A DNA stretch of 64,000 bases. Origin: Lunularia cruciata (lineage: Eukaryota; Streptophyta; Marchantiopsida; Lunulariales; Lunulariaceae). Position 1 is the stretch's first letter. The number at the start of each line of letters is the position of its first letter. The position numbers and the translations under genes are program-made. The notes beneath the pieces are model-generated. The model saw nothing but the letters and a program-made list of their open reading frames with translations, did no database searches and was not told the origin of the DNA. Where the stretch lies: contig CAOYZS010000001.1 in NCBI GenBank assembly GCA_948567375.1, forward strand, positions 124,001 through 188,000, in the 5' to 3' direction. Below are positions 23,648-37,340 of the stretch, piece by piece.

Positions 23648-24922
23648 TCACCACCATTCAGTTGGAGATAGAGAGCAGCCTTGGATCACACCCATTGAGC
23701 TAAGGACATCTTGAGAGCTCAAAGATGAAAGTTTCACAATCACTTTCCCATAGAGTCTAGAGATAGCACCAATCAGATCAGCTGAAACACCCACTTCAAT
23801 GAGTCTCTCACTTAGAGATTTCCTCAGCACCTTATCAAAGGCCTTCCTGAAATCAATAAAGGCAACATAGAGAGATCTCCCAACACCCTTGGATTTCCAC
23901 CACAAAACATGAAGTACCAATAGGTGGTCCAAAGTACTAAAGCCTAATCTGAAACCAGCTTGGCACTTAGCTCGAATTTTGTGCTTTTCAGCCCAAGTGC
24001 TCAACCTTGACTCCAAAATTCGACCATACAACTTGGCAAAGACACTACCAACAAGTATGGTACGGTAATTGGTGACAACATCTCTCTGGCCAGACTTGTG
24101 AATAGGAACTACCTTCTTGAAGCACCATCTATCCGGAAAGCCACACTTGATTGCCTCATTCAAATGAGAAGTGAGTATTGAAATCAGTTGGCTACCGCCC
24201 CACTTCAGAAGTTCAACACATAGTCCATCAAGGTCTTCAGCCTTACCATTGGCCAACTTCTTCAATTGGTACTTGACATCAGCTTCAGAGATGGTGAGAG
24301 CAGATCCAAGGCAAGGTGCCATGCTTGGAGCATTTGGGAAAAAGTACAAATCCTTCACATAGTCACAAAGCTCATTCAGGTCCAGCGATGGAGATGGAGA
24401 TCTGATGGTTACCTTCTTCCAGAAAGCCTTGGGATTGCTCCTCAATTCAGTGCTCAACTCAACTCCTTTGAGTCTTAGAAATGGCCGCGTTTTGCACTTC
24501 ACCAACTTTCTGTATGAAACAAAGGCTTGATTTTGTGCAATCTGATCAAGAGATCTATCCATAGCTTTGATCCTTGCCATTTTGCAATCAGCATCATACC
24601 ACCTATTGCAAGGGAGACCAAGTCTCTTCCTGTGGGAGCCTCTTGGAAACAAAGAAGTAGATGTAGTAGATTGAAGAAGTTCAATCAATTGATCACTACG
24701 TTGTTGAAAATCAGAACTCCACTCCATAGAACTCAATTTCTCTTGGATAGCTTGTTGGTACAAGTCTCTCTTGTGAAAATCTAGATGAAGTTTGCCTCTA
24801 AAAGCATGGTCTATAGGTAATGTGGTTCTATTGAGGCAAGGAAAAAGGATGGTACAGGATAGAGGTGCATGGTCTGATTCTGGTTGAGGATCTAAAACAG
24901 CAAAATTTGAGACAAGATGGAT
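23648..24922 (-). pseudogene. LINE fragment C, unit 6 (Asp-to-Gly variant)
   Basis: C at 23769 gives LIGAIS. This is the only unit seen to carry both this variant and the silent T of fragment A. Confidence 0.9.
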
Positions 24923-25016
24923 ATGAAACAATGAAATATAAAGCCCGAAAGACCCAAAGAGTCAAAAGGCTGGAAACACAATACAAAACACATGAAATGT
25001 GAGCCTAGGCAAGGGC

Positions 25017-26247
25017 CTAGGGCATCTGACCAATCTGTAACAAATTGGTACGATGTATACTAACCTCAGTCATGTACTTCCCTAATGCTAAAGCTTCAAC
25101 CTGTAAGAGAGTTGAGAAATCACTACAAGTAATCTGATGTCTAACTCTAATCTGCATGTAACAAGGGCAAACAATCAACACATGATGCTCATCCTCAACT
25201 TTGCTCATAATACACAATTTGCAAAGTCGCATGGAGTGCTCTATCTGTTGCCAACGTCCTTGTTCTACTTCTAGTCTATGAGAACTAGTTTTATATTGAG
25301 CAATAACATGTCTAAGTGAAGTAGAAATCCTAGCCAAGAGATAATCTTGCTCACAATACACCAACATAGGATTTACAAACTGCTGATAGAACACCATCTT
25401 GGTACCGGGCTGCTGCCATAGGCGAAGTAAGAACTGCTCCTTGATCACTTCTCGTAGTGCAATAGGCTCCAACCTCCAATGTCGCTCACAAACATTCCAC
25501 CTTGTGGCCCATGCAATCAGATCTGTATACCAACCGACAGATAGAGCGGCACAAAAAGCTTGGTAGGGAAGTCTCTCATGCTCCATGGACCTCACCTTAG
25601 TGGCATATGTGATAGCTAAAAACAAAGCTTCAGCCTCAAGTGGCAAAAACCCGGTTTCAGCAAGCAGCAATACATAAGGAGTTTGAGTCCTCACCCCAAG
25701 TTCATCACACAAAAACAATTTCTGAACTTTCTCCACCTTTTGCCACCATGTCTTCTTAGTACCTGGACCCCAAATCTGAGCACCATAGAGAACCACCGGC
25801 TGCACAAGAGATCTGAACAGCACCTTCTTCAACGCCCATGTGGTAAGGTGAGCAAGTCTAGAGCGGTTCATGAGTGAATACAAAGCTCTAAAGCCTGCAT
25901 TGATTCTCATCTTCACACAAGTGGACCAACTATAGTCATGAGAAAACTCAAGGCCCAAGTACTTTTAAGAAGAAACCTGCTCCAATTGCTGTCCATCAAA
26001 AAAGAAAGGTGTGACACCTTTAGAACCTACCACAATCACCTTGGACTTGTCAAGGTTCACTTCCATCTTTGTTTCATTGCAAAACAAGAGAAGAGAATCC
26101 AACAGCTTCTGTAAACCCTCTGGATTGGTGGAGAGAAGCACTACATCATCTGCATAAAGGAGTGCATGTATCATCAAAGAGCCAACCTGTAGCTCCAGCT
26201 TCCATGAGTAGACTCTCTAGATCATCGATGAAGATTCCGAATAGAGT
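25017..26247 (-). pseudogene. LINE fragment B, unit 7
   Basis: Same two lesions; TAA at 25965-25967. Confidence 0.9.
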
Positions 26248-26351
26248 TGAAACAACAATGAAACAATGAAATATAAAGCCTGAAAGACCCAAAGAGTCAA
26301 AAGGCTAGAAACACAATACAAAACACATGAAATGTGAGCCTAGGCAAGGGC

Positions 26352-27752
26352 CTAGGGCATCTGACCAATCTGTAACAAATTGGTCCGATGTAAACTAACT
26401 TCTGTCATGTATTTCCCTAACGCTAAAGCTTCAACCTGTAAGAGAGTTGAGAAATCACGACAAATAATCTGATGTCTAACTCTGATCAGCATGTAACTAG
26501 GGCAATCAATAAACATATGATGCTCATCCTCAACTTTGCTCATAGTACACAATTTGCAAAGTCGCATGGAGTGCTCTATCTGCTGCCAACGTCCTTGTTC
26601 TACTTCTAGTCTATGAGAACTAGTTCTATATTGAGCAATAACATGTCTAAGTGAAGTAGAAATCCTAGCCAAGAGATAATCTTGCTCACAATACACCAAC
26701 ATAGGATTTACAAATTGCTGATAGAACACCATCTTGGTACCGGGTTGCTGCCATAGGCGAAGTAAGAACTGCTCCTTGATCACTTCTCGTAGTGCAATAG
26801 GCTCCAATCTCCAATGTCGCTCAGAAACATTCCACCTAGTGGCCCATGCAATCAGATCTGTATACCAACCGACAGATAGAGTGGCACAAAAAGCTTGGTA
26901 GGGAAGTCTCTCATGCTCCATGGACCTCACCTTAGTGGCATATGTGATAGCTAAAAACAAAGCTTCAGCCTCAAGAGGTAAAAACCTTGTTTCAGCAAGC
27001 AGCAATACATAAGGAGTTTGAGTCCTCACCCCAAGTTCATCACACAAAAACAATTTCTGAACTTTCTCCACCTTTTGCCACCATGTCTTCTTAGTACCTG
27101 GACCCCAAATCTGAGCACCATAGAGAACCACCGGCTGCACAAGAGATCTGAACAGCACCTTCTTCAACTCCCATGTGGTAAGGTGAGCAAGTCTAGAGCG
27201 ATTCATGAGTGAATACAAAGCTCTAAAGCCTGCATTGATTCTCATCTTCACACAAGTAGACCAACTATAGTCATGAGAAAACTCAAGGCCCAAGTACTTG
27301 TAAGAAGAAACCTGCTCCAATTGCTGTCCGTCAAAAAAGAAAGGTGTGACACCTTTAGAACCCACCACAATCACCTTGGACTTGTCAAGGTTCACTTCCA
27401 TCTTTGTTTCATTGCAAAACAAGAGAAGAGAATCCAATAGCTTCTGTAAACTCTGTGGGTTGGTGGAGAGAAGCACTACATCATCTGCATAAAGGAGTGC
27501 ATGTATCATCAGAGAGCCAATCTGTACACCTGTAGCTCCAGCTTCCATGAGTAGATTCTCCAGATCATCGATGAAGATTCCAAATAGAGTGGGAGATAGA
27601 GAGCAGCCTTGAATCACACCCATTGTGCTAAGGACATCTTGAGAGCTCAAAGATGAAAGTTTCACAATCACTTTCTCATAGAGTCTAGAGATAGCACCAA
27701 TCAGATCAGCTGAAACACCAACTAGAGTGAGTCTCTCACTTAGACATTCAGT
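26352..27752 (-). pseudogene. LINE fragment A, unit 7
   Basis: Open frame with YADD and knuckle; no unit-specific variant seen. Confidence 0.9.
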
Positions 27753-27755
27753 TCA

Positions 27756-29030
27756 TCACCACCATTCAGTTGGAGATAGAGAGCAGCCTTGGATCACACC
27801 CATTGAGCTAAGGACATCTTGAGAGCTCAAAGATGAAAGTTTCACAATCACTTTCCCATAGAGTCTAGAGATAGCATCAATCAGATCAGCTGAAACACCC
27901 ACTTCAATGAGTCTCTCACTTAGAGATTTCCTCAGCACCTTATCAAAGGCCTTCCTGAAATCAATAAAGGCAACATAGAGAGATCTCCCAACACCCTTGG
28001 ATTTCCACCACAAAACATGAAGTACCAATAGGTGGTCCAAAGTACTAAAGCCTAATCTGAAACCAGCTTGGCACTTAGCTCGAATTTTGTGCTTTTCAGC
28101 CCAAGTGCTCAACCTTGACTCCAAAATTCGACCATACAACTTGGCAAAGACACTACCAACAAGTATGGTACGGTAATTGGTGACAACATCTCTCTGGCCA
28201 GACTTGTGAATAGGAACTACCTTCTTGAAGCACCATCTATCCGGAAAGCCACACTTGATTGCCTCATTCAAATGAGAAGTGAGTATTGAAATCAGTTGGC
28301 TACCGCCCCACTTCAGAAGTTCAACACATAGTCCATCAAGGTCTTCAGCCTTACCATTGGCCAACTTCTTCAATTGGTACTTGACATCAGCTTCAGAGAT
28401 GGTGAGAGCAGATCCAAGGCAAGGTGCCATGCTTGGAGCATTTGGGAAAAAGTACAAATCCTTCACATAGTCACAAAGCTCATTCAGGTCCAGCGATGGA
28501 GATGGAGATCTGATGGTTACCTTCTTCCAGAAAGCCTTGGGATTGCTCCTCAATTCAGTGCTCAACTCAACTCCTTTGAGTCTTAGAAATGGCCGCGTTT
28601 TGCACTTCACCAACTTTCTGTATGAAACAAAGGCTTGATTTTGTGCAATCTGATCAAGAGATCTATCCATAGCTTTGATCCTTGCCATTTTGCAATCAGC
28701 ATCATACCACCTATTGCAAGGGAGACCAAGTCTCTTCCTGTGGGAGCCTCTTGGAAACAAAGAAGTAGATGTAGTAGATTGAAGAAGTTCAATCAATTGA
28801 TCACTACGTTGTTGAAAATCAGAACTCCACTCCATAGAACTCAATTTCTCTTGGATAGCTTGTTGGTACAAGTCTCTCTTGTGAAAATCTAGATGAAGTT
28901 TGCCTCTAAAAGCATGGTCTATAGGTAATGTGGTTCTATTGAGGCAAGGAAAAAGGATGGTACAGGATAGAGGTGCATGGTCTGATTCTGGTTGAGGATC
29001 TAAAACAGCAAAATTTGAGACAAGATGGAT
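27756..29030 (-). pseudogene. LINE fragment C, unit 7
   Basis: Commoner bases at both polymorphic C sites. Confidence 0.9.
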
Positions 29031-29124
29031 ATGAAACAATGAAATATAAAGCCCGAAAGACCCAAAGAGTCAAAAGGCTGGAAACACAATACAAAACACA
29101 TGAAATGTGAGCCTAGGCAAGGGC

Positions 29125-30355
29125 CTAGGGCATCTGACCAATCTGTAACAAATTGGTACGATGTATACTAACCTCAGTCATGTACTTCCCTAATGCTAAA
29201 GCTTCAACCTGTAAGAGAGTTGAGAAATCACTACAAGTAATCTGATGTCTAACTCTAATCTGCATGTAACAAGGGCAAACAATCAACACATGATGCTCAT
29301 CCTCAACTTTGCTCATAATACACAATTTGCAAAGTCGCATGGAGTGCTCTATCTGTTGCCAACGTCCTTGTTCTACTTCTAGTCTATGAGAACTAGTTTT
29401 ATATTGAGCAATAACATGTCTAAGTGAAGTAGAAATCCTAGCCAAGAGATAATCTTGCTCACAATACACCAACATAGGATTTACAAACTGCTGATAGAAC
29501 ACCATCTTGGTACCGGGCTGCTGCCATAGGCGAAGTAAGAACTGCTCCTTGATCACTTCTCGTAGTGCAATAGGCTCCAACCTCCAATGTCGCTCACAAA
29601 CATTCCACCTTGTGGCCCATGCAATCAGATCTGTATACCAACCGACAGATAGAGCGGCACAAAAAGCTTGGTAGGGAAGTCTCTCATGCTCCATGGACCT
29701 CACCTTAGTGGCATATGTGATAGCTAAAAACAAAGCTTCAGCCTCAAGTGGCAAAAACCCGGTTTCAGCAAGCAGCAATACATAAGGAGTTTGAGTCCTC
29801 ACCCCAAGTTCATCACACAAAAACAATTTCTGAACTTTCTCCACCTTTTGCCACCATGTCTTCTTAGTACCTGGACCCCAAATCTGAGCACCATAGAGAA
29901 CCACCGGCTGCACAAGAGATCTGAACAGCACCTTCTTCAACGCCCATGTGGTAAGGTGAGCAAGTCTAGAGCGGTTCATGAGTGAATACAAAGCTCTAAA
30001 GCCTGCATTGATTCTCATCTTCACACAAGTGGACCAACTATAGTCATGAGAAAACTCAAGGCCCAAGTACTTTTAAGAAGAAACCTGCTCCAATTGCTGT
30101 CCATCAAAAAAGAAAGGTGTGACACCTTTAGAACCTACCACAATCACCTTGGACTTGTCAAGGTTCACTTCCATCTTTGTTTCATTGCAAAACAAGAGAA
30201 GAGAATCCAACAGCTTCTGTAAACCCTCTGGATTGGTGGAGAGAAGCACTACATCATCTGCATAAAGGAGTGCATGTATCATCAAAGAGCCAACCTGTAG
30301 CTCCAGCTTCCATGAGTAGACTCTCTAGATCATCGATGAAGATTCCGAATAGAGT
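29125..30355 (-). pseudogene. LINE fragment B, unit 8
   Basis: Same two lesions; TAA at 30073-30075. Confidence 0.9.
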
Positions 30356-30459
30356 TGAAACAACAATGAAACAATGAAATATAAAGCCTGAAAGACCCAA
30401 AGAGTCAAAAGGCTAGAAACACAATACAAAACACATGAAATGTGAGCCTAGGCAAGGGC

Positions 30460-31860
30460 CTAGGGCATCTGACCAATCTGTAACAAATTGGTCCGATGTA
30501 AACTAACTTCTGTCATGTATTTCCCTAACGCTAAAGCTTCAACCTGTAAGAGAGTTGAGAAATCACGACAAATAATCTGATGTCTAACTCTGATCAGCAT
30601 GTAACTAGGGCAATCAATAAACATATGATGCTCATCCTCAACTTTGCTCATAGTACACAATTTGCAAAGTCGCATGGAGTGCTCTATCTGCTGCCAACGT
30701 CCTTGTTCTACTTCTAGTCTATGAGAACTAGTTCTATATTGAGCAATAACATGTCTAAGTGAAGTAGAAATCCTAGCCAAGAGATAATCTTGCTCACAAT
30801 ACACCAACATAGGATTTACAAATTGCTGATAGAACACCATCTTGGTACCGGGTTGCTGCCATAGGCGAAGTAAGAACTGCTCCTTGATCACTTCTCGTAG
30901 TGCAATAGGCTCCAATCTCCAATGTCGCTCAGAAACATTCCACCTAGTGGCCCATGCAATCAGATCTGTATACCAACCGACAGATAGAGTGGCACAAAAA
31001 GCTTGGTAGGGAAGTCTCTCATGCTCCATGGACCTCACCTTAGTGGCATATGTGATAGCTAAAAACAAAGCTTCAGCCTCAAGAGGTAAAAACCTTGTTT
31101 CAGCAAGCAGCAATACATAAGGAGTTTGAGTCCTCACCCCAAGTTCATCACACAAAAACAATTTCTGAACTTTCTCCACCTTTTGCCACCATGTCTTCTT
31201 AGTACCTGGACCCCAAATCTGAGCACCATAGAGAACCACCGGCTGCACAAGAGATCTGAACAGCACCTTCTTCAACTCCCATGTGGTAAGGTGAGCAAGT
31301 CTAGAGCGATTCATGAGTGAATACAAAGCTCTAAAGCCTGCATTGATTCTCATCTTCACACAAGTAGACCAACTATAGTCATGAGAAAACTCAAGGCCCA
31401 AGTACTTGTAAGAAGAAACCTGCTCCAATTGCTGTCCGTCAAAAAAGAAAGGTGTGACACCTTTAGAACCCACCACAATCACCTTGGACTTGTCAAGGTT
31501 CACTTCCATCTTTGTTTCATTGCAAAACAAGAGAAGAGAATCCAATAGCTTCTGTAAACTCTGTGGGTTGGTGGAGAGAAGCACTACATCATCTGCATAA
31601 AGGAGTGCATGTATCATCAGAGAGCCAATCTGTACACCTGTAGCTCCAGCTTCCATGAGTAGATTCTCCAGATCATCGATGAAGATTCCAAATAGAGTGG
31701 GAGATAGAGAGCAGCCTTGAATCACACCCATTGTGCTAAGGACATCTTGAGAGCTCAAAGATGAAAGTTTCACAATCACTTTCTCATAGAGTCTAGAGAT
31801 AGCACCAATCAGATCAGCTGAAACACCAACTAGAGTGAGTCTCTCACTTAGACATTCAGT
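30460..31860 (-). pseudogene. LINE fragment A, unit 8
   Basis: Open frame with YADD and knuckle; no unit-specific variant seen. Confidence 0.9.
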
Positions 31861-31863
31861 TCA

Positions 31864-33138
31864 TCACCACCATTCAGTTGGAGATAGAGAGCAGCCTTGG
31901 ATCACACCCATTGAGCTAAGGACATCTTGAGAGCTCAAAGATGAAAGTTTCACAATCACTTTCCCATAGAGTCTAGAGATAGCATCAATCAGATCAGCTG
32001 AAACACCCACTTCAATGAGTCTCTCACTTAGAGATTTCCTCAGCACCTTATCAAAGGCCTTCCTGAAATCAATAAAGGCAACATAGAGAGATCTCCCAAC
32101 ACCCTTGGATTTCCACCACAAAACATGAAGTACCAATAGGTGGTCCAAAGTACTAAAGCCTAATCTGAAACCAGCTTGGCACTTAGCTCGAATTTTGTGC
32201 TTTTCAGCCCAAGTGCTCAACCTTGACTCCAAAATTCGACCATACAACTTGGCAAAGACACTACCAACAAGTATGGTACGGTAATTGGTGACAACATCTC
32301 TCTGGCCAGACTTGTGAATAGGAACTACCTTCTTGAAGCACCATCTATCCGGAAAGCCACACTTGATTGCCTCATTCAAATGAGAAGTGAGTATTGAAAT
32401 CAGTTGGCTACCGCCCCACTTCAGAAGTTCAACACATAGTCCATCAAGGTCTTCAGCCTTACCATTGGCCAACTTCTTCAATTGGTACTTGACATCAGCT
32501 TCAGAGATGGTGAGAGCAGATCCAAGGCAAGGTGCCATGCTTGGAGCATTTGGGAAAAAGTACAAATCCTTCACATAGTCACAAAGCTCATTCAGGTCCA
32601 GCGATGGAGATGGAGATCTGATGGTTACCTTCTTCCAGAAAGCCTTGGGATTGCTCCTCAATTCAGTGCTCAACTCAACTCCTTTGAGTCTTAGAAATGG
32701 CCGCGTTTTGCACTTCACCAACTTTCTGTATGAAACAAAGGCTTGATTTTGTGCAATCTGATCAAGAGATCTATCCATAGCTTTGATCCTTGCCATTTTG
32801 CAATCAGCATCATACCACCTATTGCAAGGGAGACCAAGTCTCTTCCTGTGGGAGCCTCTTGGAAACAAAGAAGTAGATGTAGTAGATTGAAGAAGTTCAA
32901 TCAATTGATCACTACGTTGTTGAAAATCAGAACTCCACTCCATAGAACTCAATTTCTCTTGGATAGCTTGTTGGTACAAGTCTCTCTTGTGAAAATCTAG
33001 ATGAAGTTTGCCTCTAAAAGCATGGTCTATAGGTAATGTGGTTCTATTGAGGCAAGGAAAAAGGATGGTACAGGATAGAGGTGCATGGTCTGATTCTGGT
33101 TGAGGATCTAAAACAGCAAAATTTGAGACAAGATGGAT
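31864..33138 (-). pseudogene. LINE fragment C, unit 8
   Basis: Commoner bases at both polymorphic C sites. Confidence 0.9.
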
Positions 33139-33232
33139 ATGAAACAATGAAATATAAAGCCCGAAAGACCCAAAGAGTCAAAAGGCTGGAAACACAATAC
33201 AAAACACATGAAATGTGAGCCTAGGCAAGGGC

Positions 33233-34463
33233 CTAGGGCATCTGACCAATCTGTAACAAATTGGTACGATGTATACTAACCTCAGTCATGTACTTCCCTA
33301 ATGCTAAAGCTTCAACCTGTAAGAGAGTTGAGAAATCACTACAAGTAATCTGATGTCTAACTCTAATCTGCATGTAACAAGGGCAAACAATCAACACATG
33401 ATGCTCATCCTCAACTTTGCTCATAATACACAATTTGCAAAGTCGCATGGAGTGCTCTATCTGTTGCCAACGTCCTTGTTCTACTTCTAGTCTATGAGAA
33501 CTAGTTTTATATTGAGCAATAACATGTCTAAGTGAAGTAGAAATCCTAGCCAAGAGATAATCTTGCTCACAATACACCAACATAGGATTTACAAACTGCT
33601 GATAGAACACCATCTTGGTACCGGGCTGCTGCCATAGGCGAAGTAAGAACTGCTCCTTGATCACTTCTCGTAGTGCAATAGGCTCCAACCTCCAATGTCG
33701 CTCACAAACATTCCACCTTGTGGCCCATGCAATCAGATCTGTATACCAACCGACAGATAGAGCGGCACAAAAAGCTTGGTAGGGAAGTCTCTCATGCTCC
33801 ATGGACCTCACCTTAGTGGCATATGTGATAGCTAAAAACAAAGCTTCAGCCTCAAGTGGCAAAAACCCGGTTTCAGCAAGCAGCAATACATAAGGAGTTT
33901 GAGTCCTCACCCCAAGTTCATCACACAAAAACAATTTCTGAACTTTCTCCACCTTTTGCCACCATGTCTTCTTAGTACCTGGACCCCAAATCTGAGCACC
34001 ATAGAGAACCACCGGCTGCACAAGAGATCTGAACAGCACCTTCTTCAACGCCCATGTGGTAAGGTGAGCAAGTCTAGAGCGGTTCATGAGTGAATACAAA
34101 GCTCTAAAGCCTGCATTGATTCTCATCTTCACACAAGTGGACCAACTATAGTCATGAGAAAACTCAAGGCCCAAGTACTTTTAAGAAGAAACCTGCTCCA
34201 ATTGCTGTCCATCAAAAAAGAAAGGTGTGACACCTTTAGAACCTACCACAATCACCTTGGACTTGTCAAGGTTCACTTCCATCTTTGTTTCATTGCAAAA
34301 CAAGAGAAGAGAATCCAACAGCTTCTGTAAACCCTCTGGATTGGTGGAGAGAAGCACTACATCATCTGCATAAAGGAGTGCATGTATCATCAAAGAGCCA
34401 ACCTGTAGCTCCAGCTTCCATGAGTAGACTCTCTAGATCATCGATGAAGATTCCGAATAGAGT
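33233..34463 (-). pseudogene. LINE fragment B, unit 9
   Basis: Same two lesions; TAA at 34181-34183. Confidence 0.9.
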
Positions 34464-34567
34464 TGAAACAACAATGAAACAATGAAATATAAAGCCTGAA
34501 AGACCCAAAGAGTCAAAAGGCTAGAAACACAATACAAAACACATGAAATGTGAGCCTAGGCAAGGGC

Positions 34568-35968
34568 CTAGGGCATCTGACCAATCTGTAACAAATTGGT
34601 CCGATGTAAACTAACTTCTGTCATGTATTTCCCTAACGCTAAAGCTTCAACCTGTAAGAGAGTTGAGAAATCACGACAAATAATCTGATGTCTAACTCTG
34701 ATCAGCATGTAACTAGGGCAATCAATAAACATATGATGCTCATCCTCAACTTTGCTCATAGTACACAATTTGCAAAGTCGCATGGAGTGCTCTATCTGCT
34801 GCCAACGTCCTTGTTCTACTTCTAGTCTATGAGAACTAGTTCTATATTGAGCAATAACATGTCTAAGTGAAGTAGAAATCCTAGCCAAGAGATAATCTTG
34901 CTCACAATACACCAACATAGGATTTACAAATTGCTGATAGAACACCATCTTGGTACCGGGTTGCTGCCATAGGCGAAGTAAGAACTGCTCCTTGATCACT
35001 TCTCGTAGTGCAATAGGCTCCAATCTCCAATGTCGCTCAGAAACATTCCACCTAGTGGCCCATGCAATCAGATCTGTATACCAACCGACAGATAGAGTGG
35101 CACAAAAAGCTTGGTAGGGAAGTCTCTCATGCTCCATGGACCTCACCTTAGTGGCATATGTGATAGCTAAAAACAAAGCTTCAGCCTCAAGAGGTAAAAA
35201 CCTTGTTTCAGCAAGCAGCAATACATAAGGAGTTTGAGTCCTCACCCCAAGTTCATCACACAAAAACAATTTCTGAACTTTCTCCACCTTTTGCCACCAT
35301 GTCTTCTTAGTACCTGGACCCCAAATCTGAGCACCATAGAGAACCACCGGCTGCACAAGAGATCTGAACAGCACCTTCTTCAACTCCCATGTGGTAAGGT
35401 GAGCAAGTCTAGAGCGATTCATGAGTGAATACAAAGCTCTAAAGCCTGCATTGATTCTCATCTTCACACAAGTAGACCAACTATAGTCATGAGAAAACTC
35501 AAGGCCCAAGTACTTGTAAGAAGAAACCTGCTCCAATTGCTGTCCGTCAAAAAAGAAAGGTGTGACACCTTTAGAACCCACCACAATCACCTTGGACTTG
35601 TCAAGGTTCACTTCCATCTTTGTTTCATTGCAAAACAAGAGAAGAGAATCCAATAGCTTCTGTAAACTCTGTGGGTTGGTGGAGAGAAGCACTACATCAT
35701 CTGCATAAAGGAGTGCATGTATCATCAGAGAGCCAATCTGTACACCTGTAGCTCCAGCTTCCATGAGTAGATTCTCCAGATCATCGATGAAGATTCCAAA
35801 TAGAGTGGGAGATAGAGAGCAGCCTTGAATCACACCCATTGTGCTAAGGACATCTTGAGAGCTCAAAGATGAAAGTTTCACAATCACTTTCTCATAGAGT
35901 CTAGAGATAGCACCAATCAGATCAGCTGAAACACCAACTAGAGTGAGTCTCTCACTTAGACATTCAGT
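34568..35968 (-). pseudogene. LINE fragment A, unit 9
   Basis: Open frame with YADD and knuckle; no unit-specific variant seen. Confidence 0.9.
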
Positions 35969-35971
35969 TCA

Positions 35972-37246
35972 TCACCACCATTCAGTTGGAGATAGAGAGC
36001 AGCCTTGGATCACACCCATTGAGCTAAGGACATCTTGAGAGCTCAAAGATGAAAGTTTCACAATCACTTTCCCATAGAGTCTAGAGATAGCATCAATCAG
36101 ATCAGCTGAAACACCCACTTCAATGAGTCTCTCACTTAGAGATTTCCTCAGCACCTTATCAAAAGCCTTCCTGAAATCAATAAAGGCAACATAGAGAGAT
36201 CTCCCAACACCCTTGGATTTCCACCACAAAACATGAAGTACCAATAGGTGGTCCAAAGTACTAAAGCCTAATCTGAAACCAGCTTGGCACTTAGCTCGAA
36301 TTTTGTGCTTTTCAGCCCAAGTGCTCAACCTTGACTCCAAAATTCGACCATACAACTTGGCAAAGACACTACCAACAAGTATGGTACGGTAATTGGTGAC
36401 AACATCTCTCTGGCCAGACTTGTGAATAGGAACTACCTTCTTGAAGCACCATCTATCCGGAAAGCCACACTTGATTGCCTCATTCAAATGAGAAGTGAGT
36501 ATTGAAATCAGTTGGCTACCGCCCCACTTCAGAAGTTCAACACATAGTCCATCAAGGTCTTCAGCCTTACCATTGGCCAACTTCTTCAATTGGTACTTGA
36601 CATCAGCTTCAGAGATGGTGAGAGCAGATCCAAGGCAAGGTGCCATGCTTGGAGCATTTGGGAAAAAGTACAAATCCTTCACATAGTCACAAAGCTCATT
36701 CAGGTCCAGCGATGGAGATGGAGATCTGATGGTTACCTTCTTCCAGAAAGCCTTGGGATTGCTCCTCAATTCAGTGCTCAACTCAACTCCTTTGAGTCTT
36801 AGAAATGGCCGCGTTTTGCACTTCACCAACTTTCTGTATGAAACAAAGGCTTGATTTTGTGCAATCTGATCAAGAGATCTATCCATAGCTTTGATCCTTG
36901 CCATTTTGCAATCAGCATCATACCACCTATTGCAAGGGAGACCAAGTCTCTTCCTGTGGGAGCCTCTTGGAAACAAAGAAGTAGATGTAGTAGATTGAAG
37001 AAGTTCAATCAATTGATCACTACGTTGTTGAAAATCAGAACTCCACTCCATAGAACTCAATTTCTCTTGGATAGCTTGTTGGTACAAGTCTCTCTTGTGA
37101 AAATCTAGATGAAGTTTGCCTCTAAAAGCATGGTCTATAGGTAATGTGGTTCTATTGAGGCAAGGAAAAAGGATGGTACAGGATAGAGGTGCATGGTCTG
37201 ATTCTGGTTGAGGATCTAAAACAGCAAAATTTGAGACAAGATGGAT
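35972..37246 (-). pseudogene. LINE fragment C, unit 9 (first of the four-unit silent block)
   Basis: A at 36164 instead of G turns the Ala codon of motif A (RKAFD) from GCC to GCT. The same change is in units 10, 11 and 12 and in no other unit. Confidence 0.9.
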
Positions 37247-37340
37247 ATGAAACAATGAAATATAAAGCCCGAAAGACCCAAAGAGTCAAAAGGCTGGAAA
37301 CACAATACAAAACACATGAAATGTGAGCCTAGGCAAGGGC

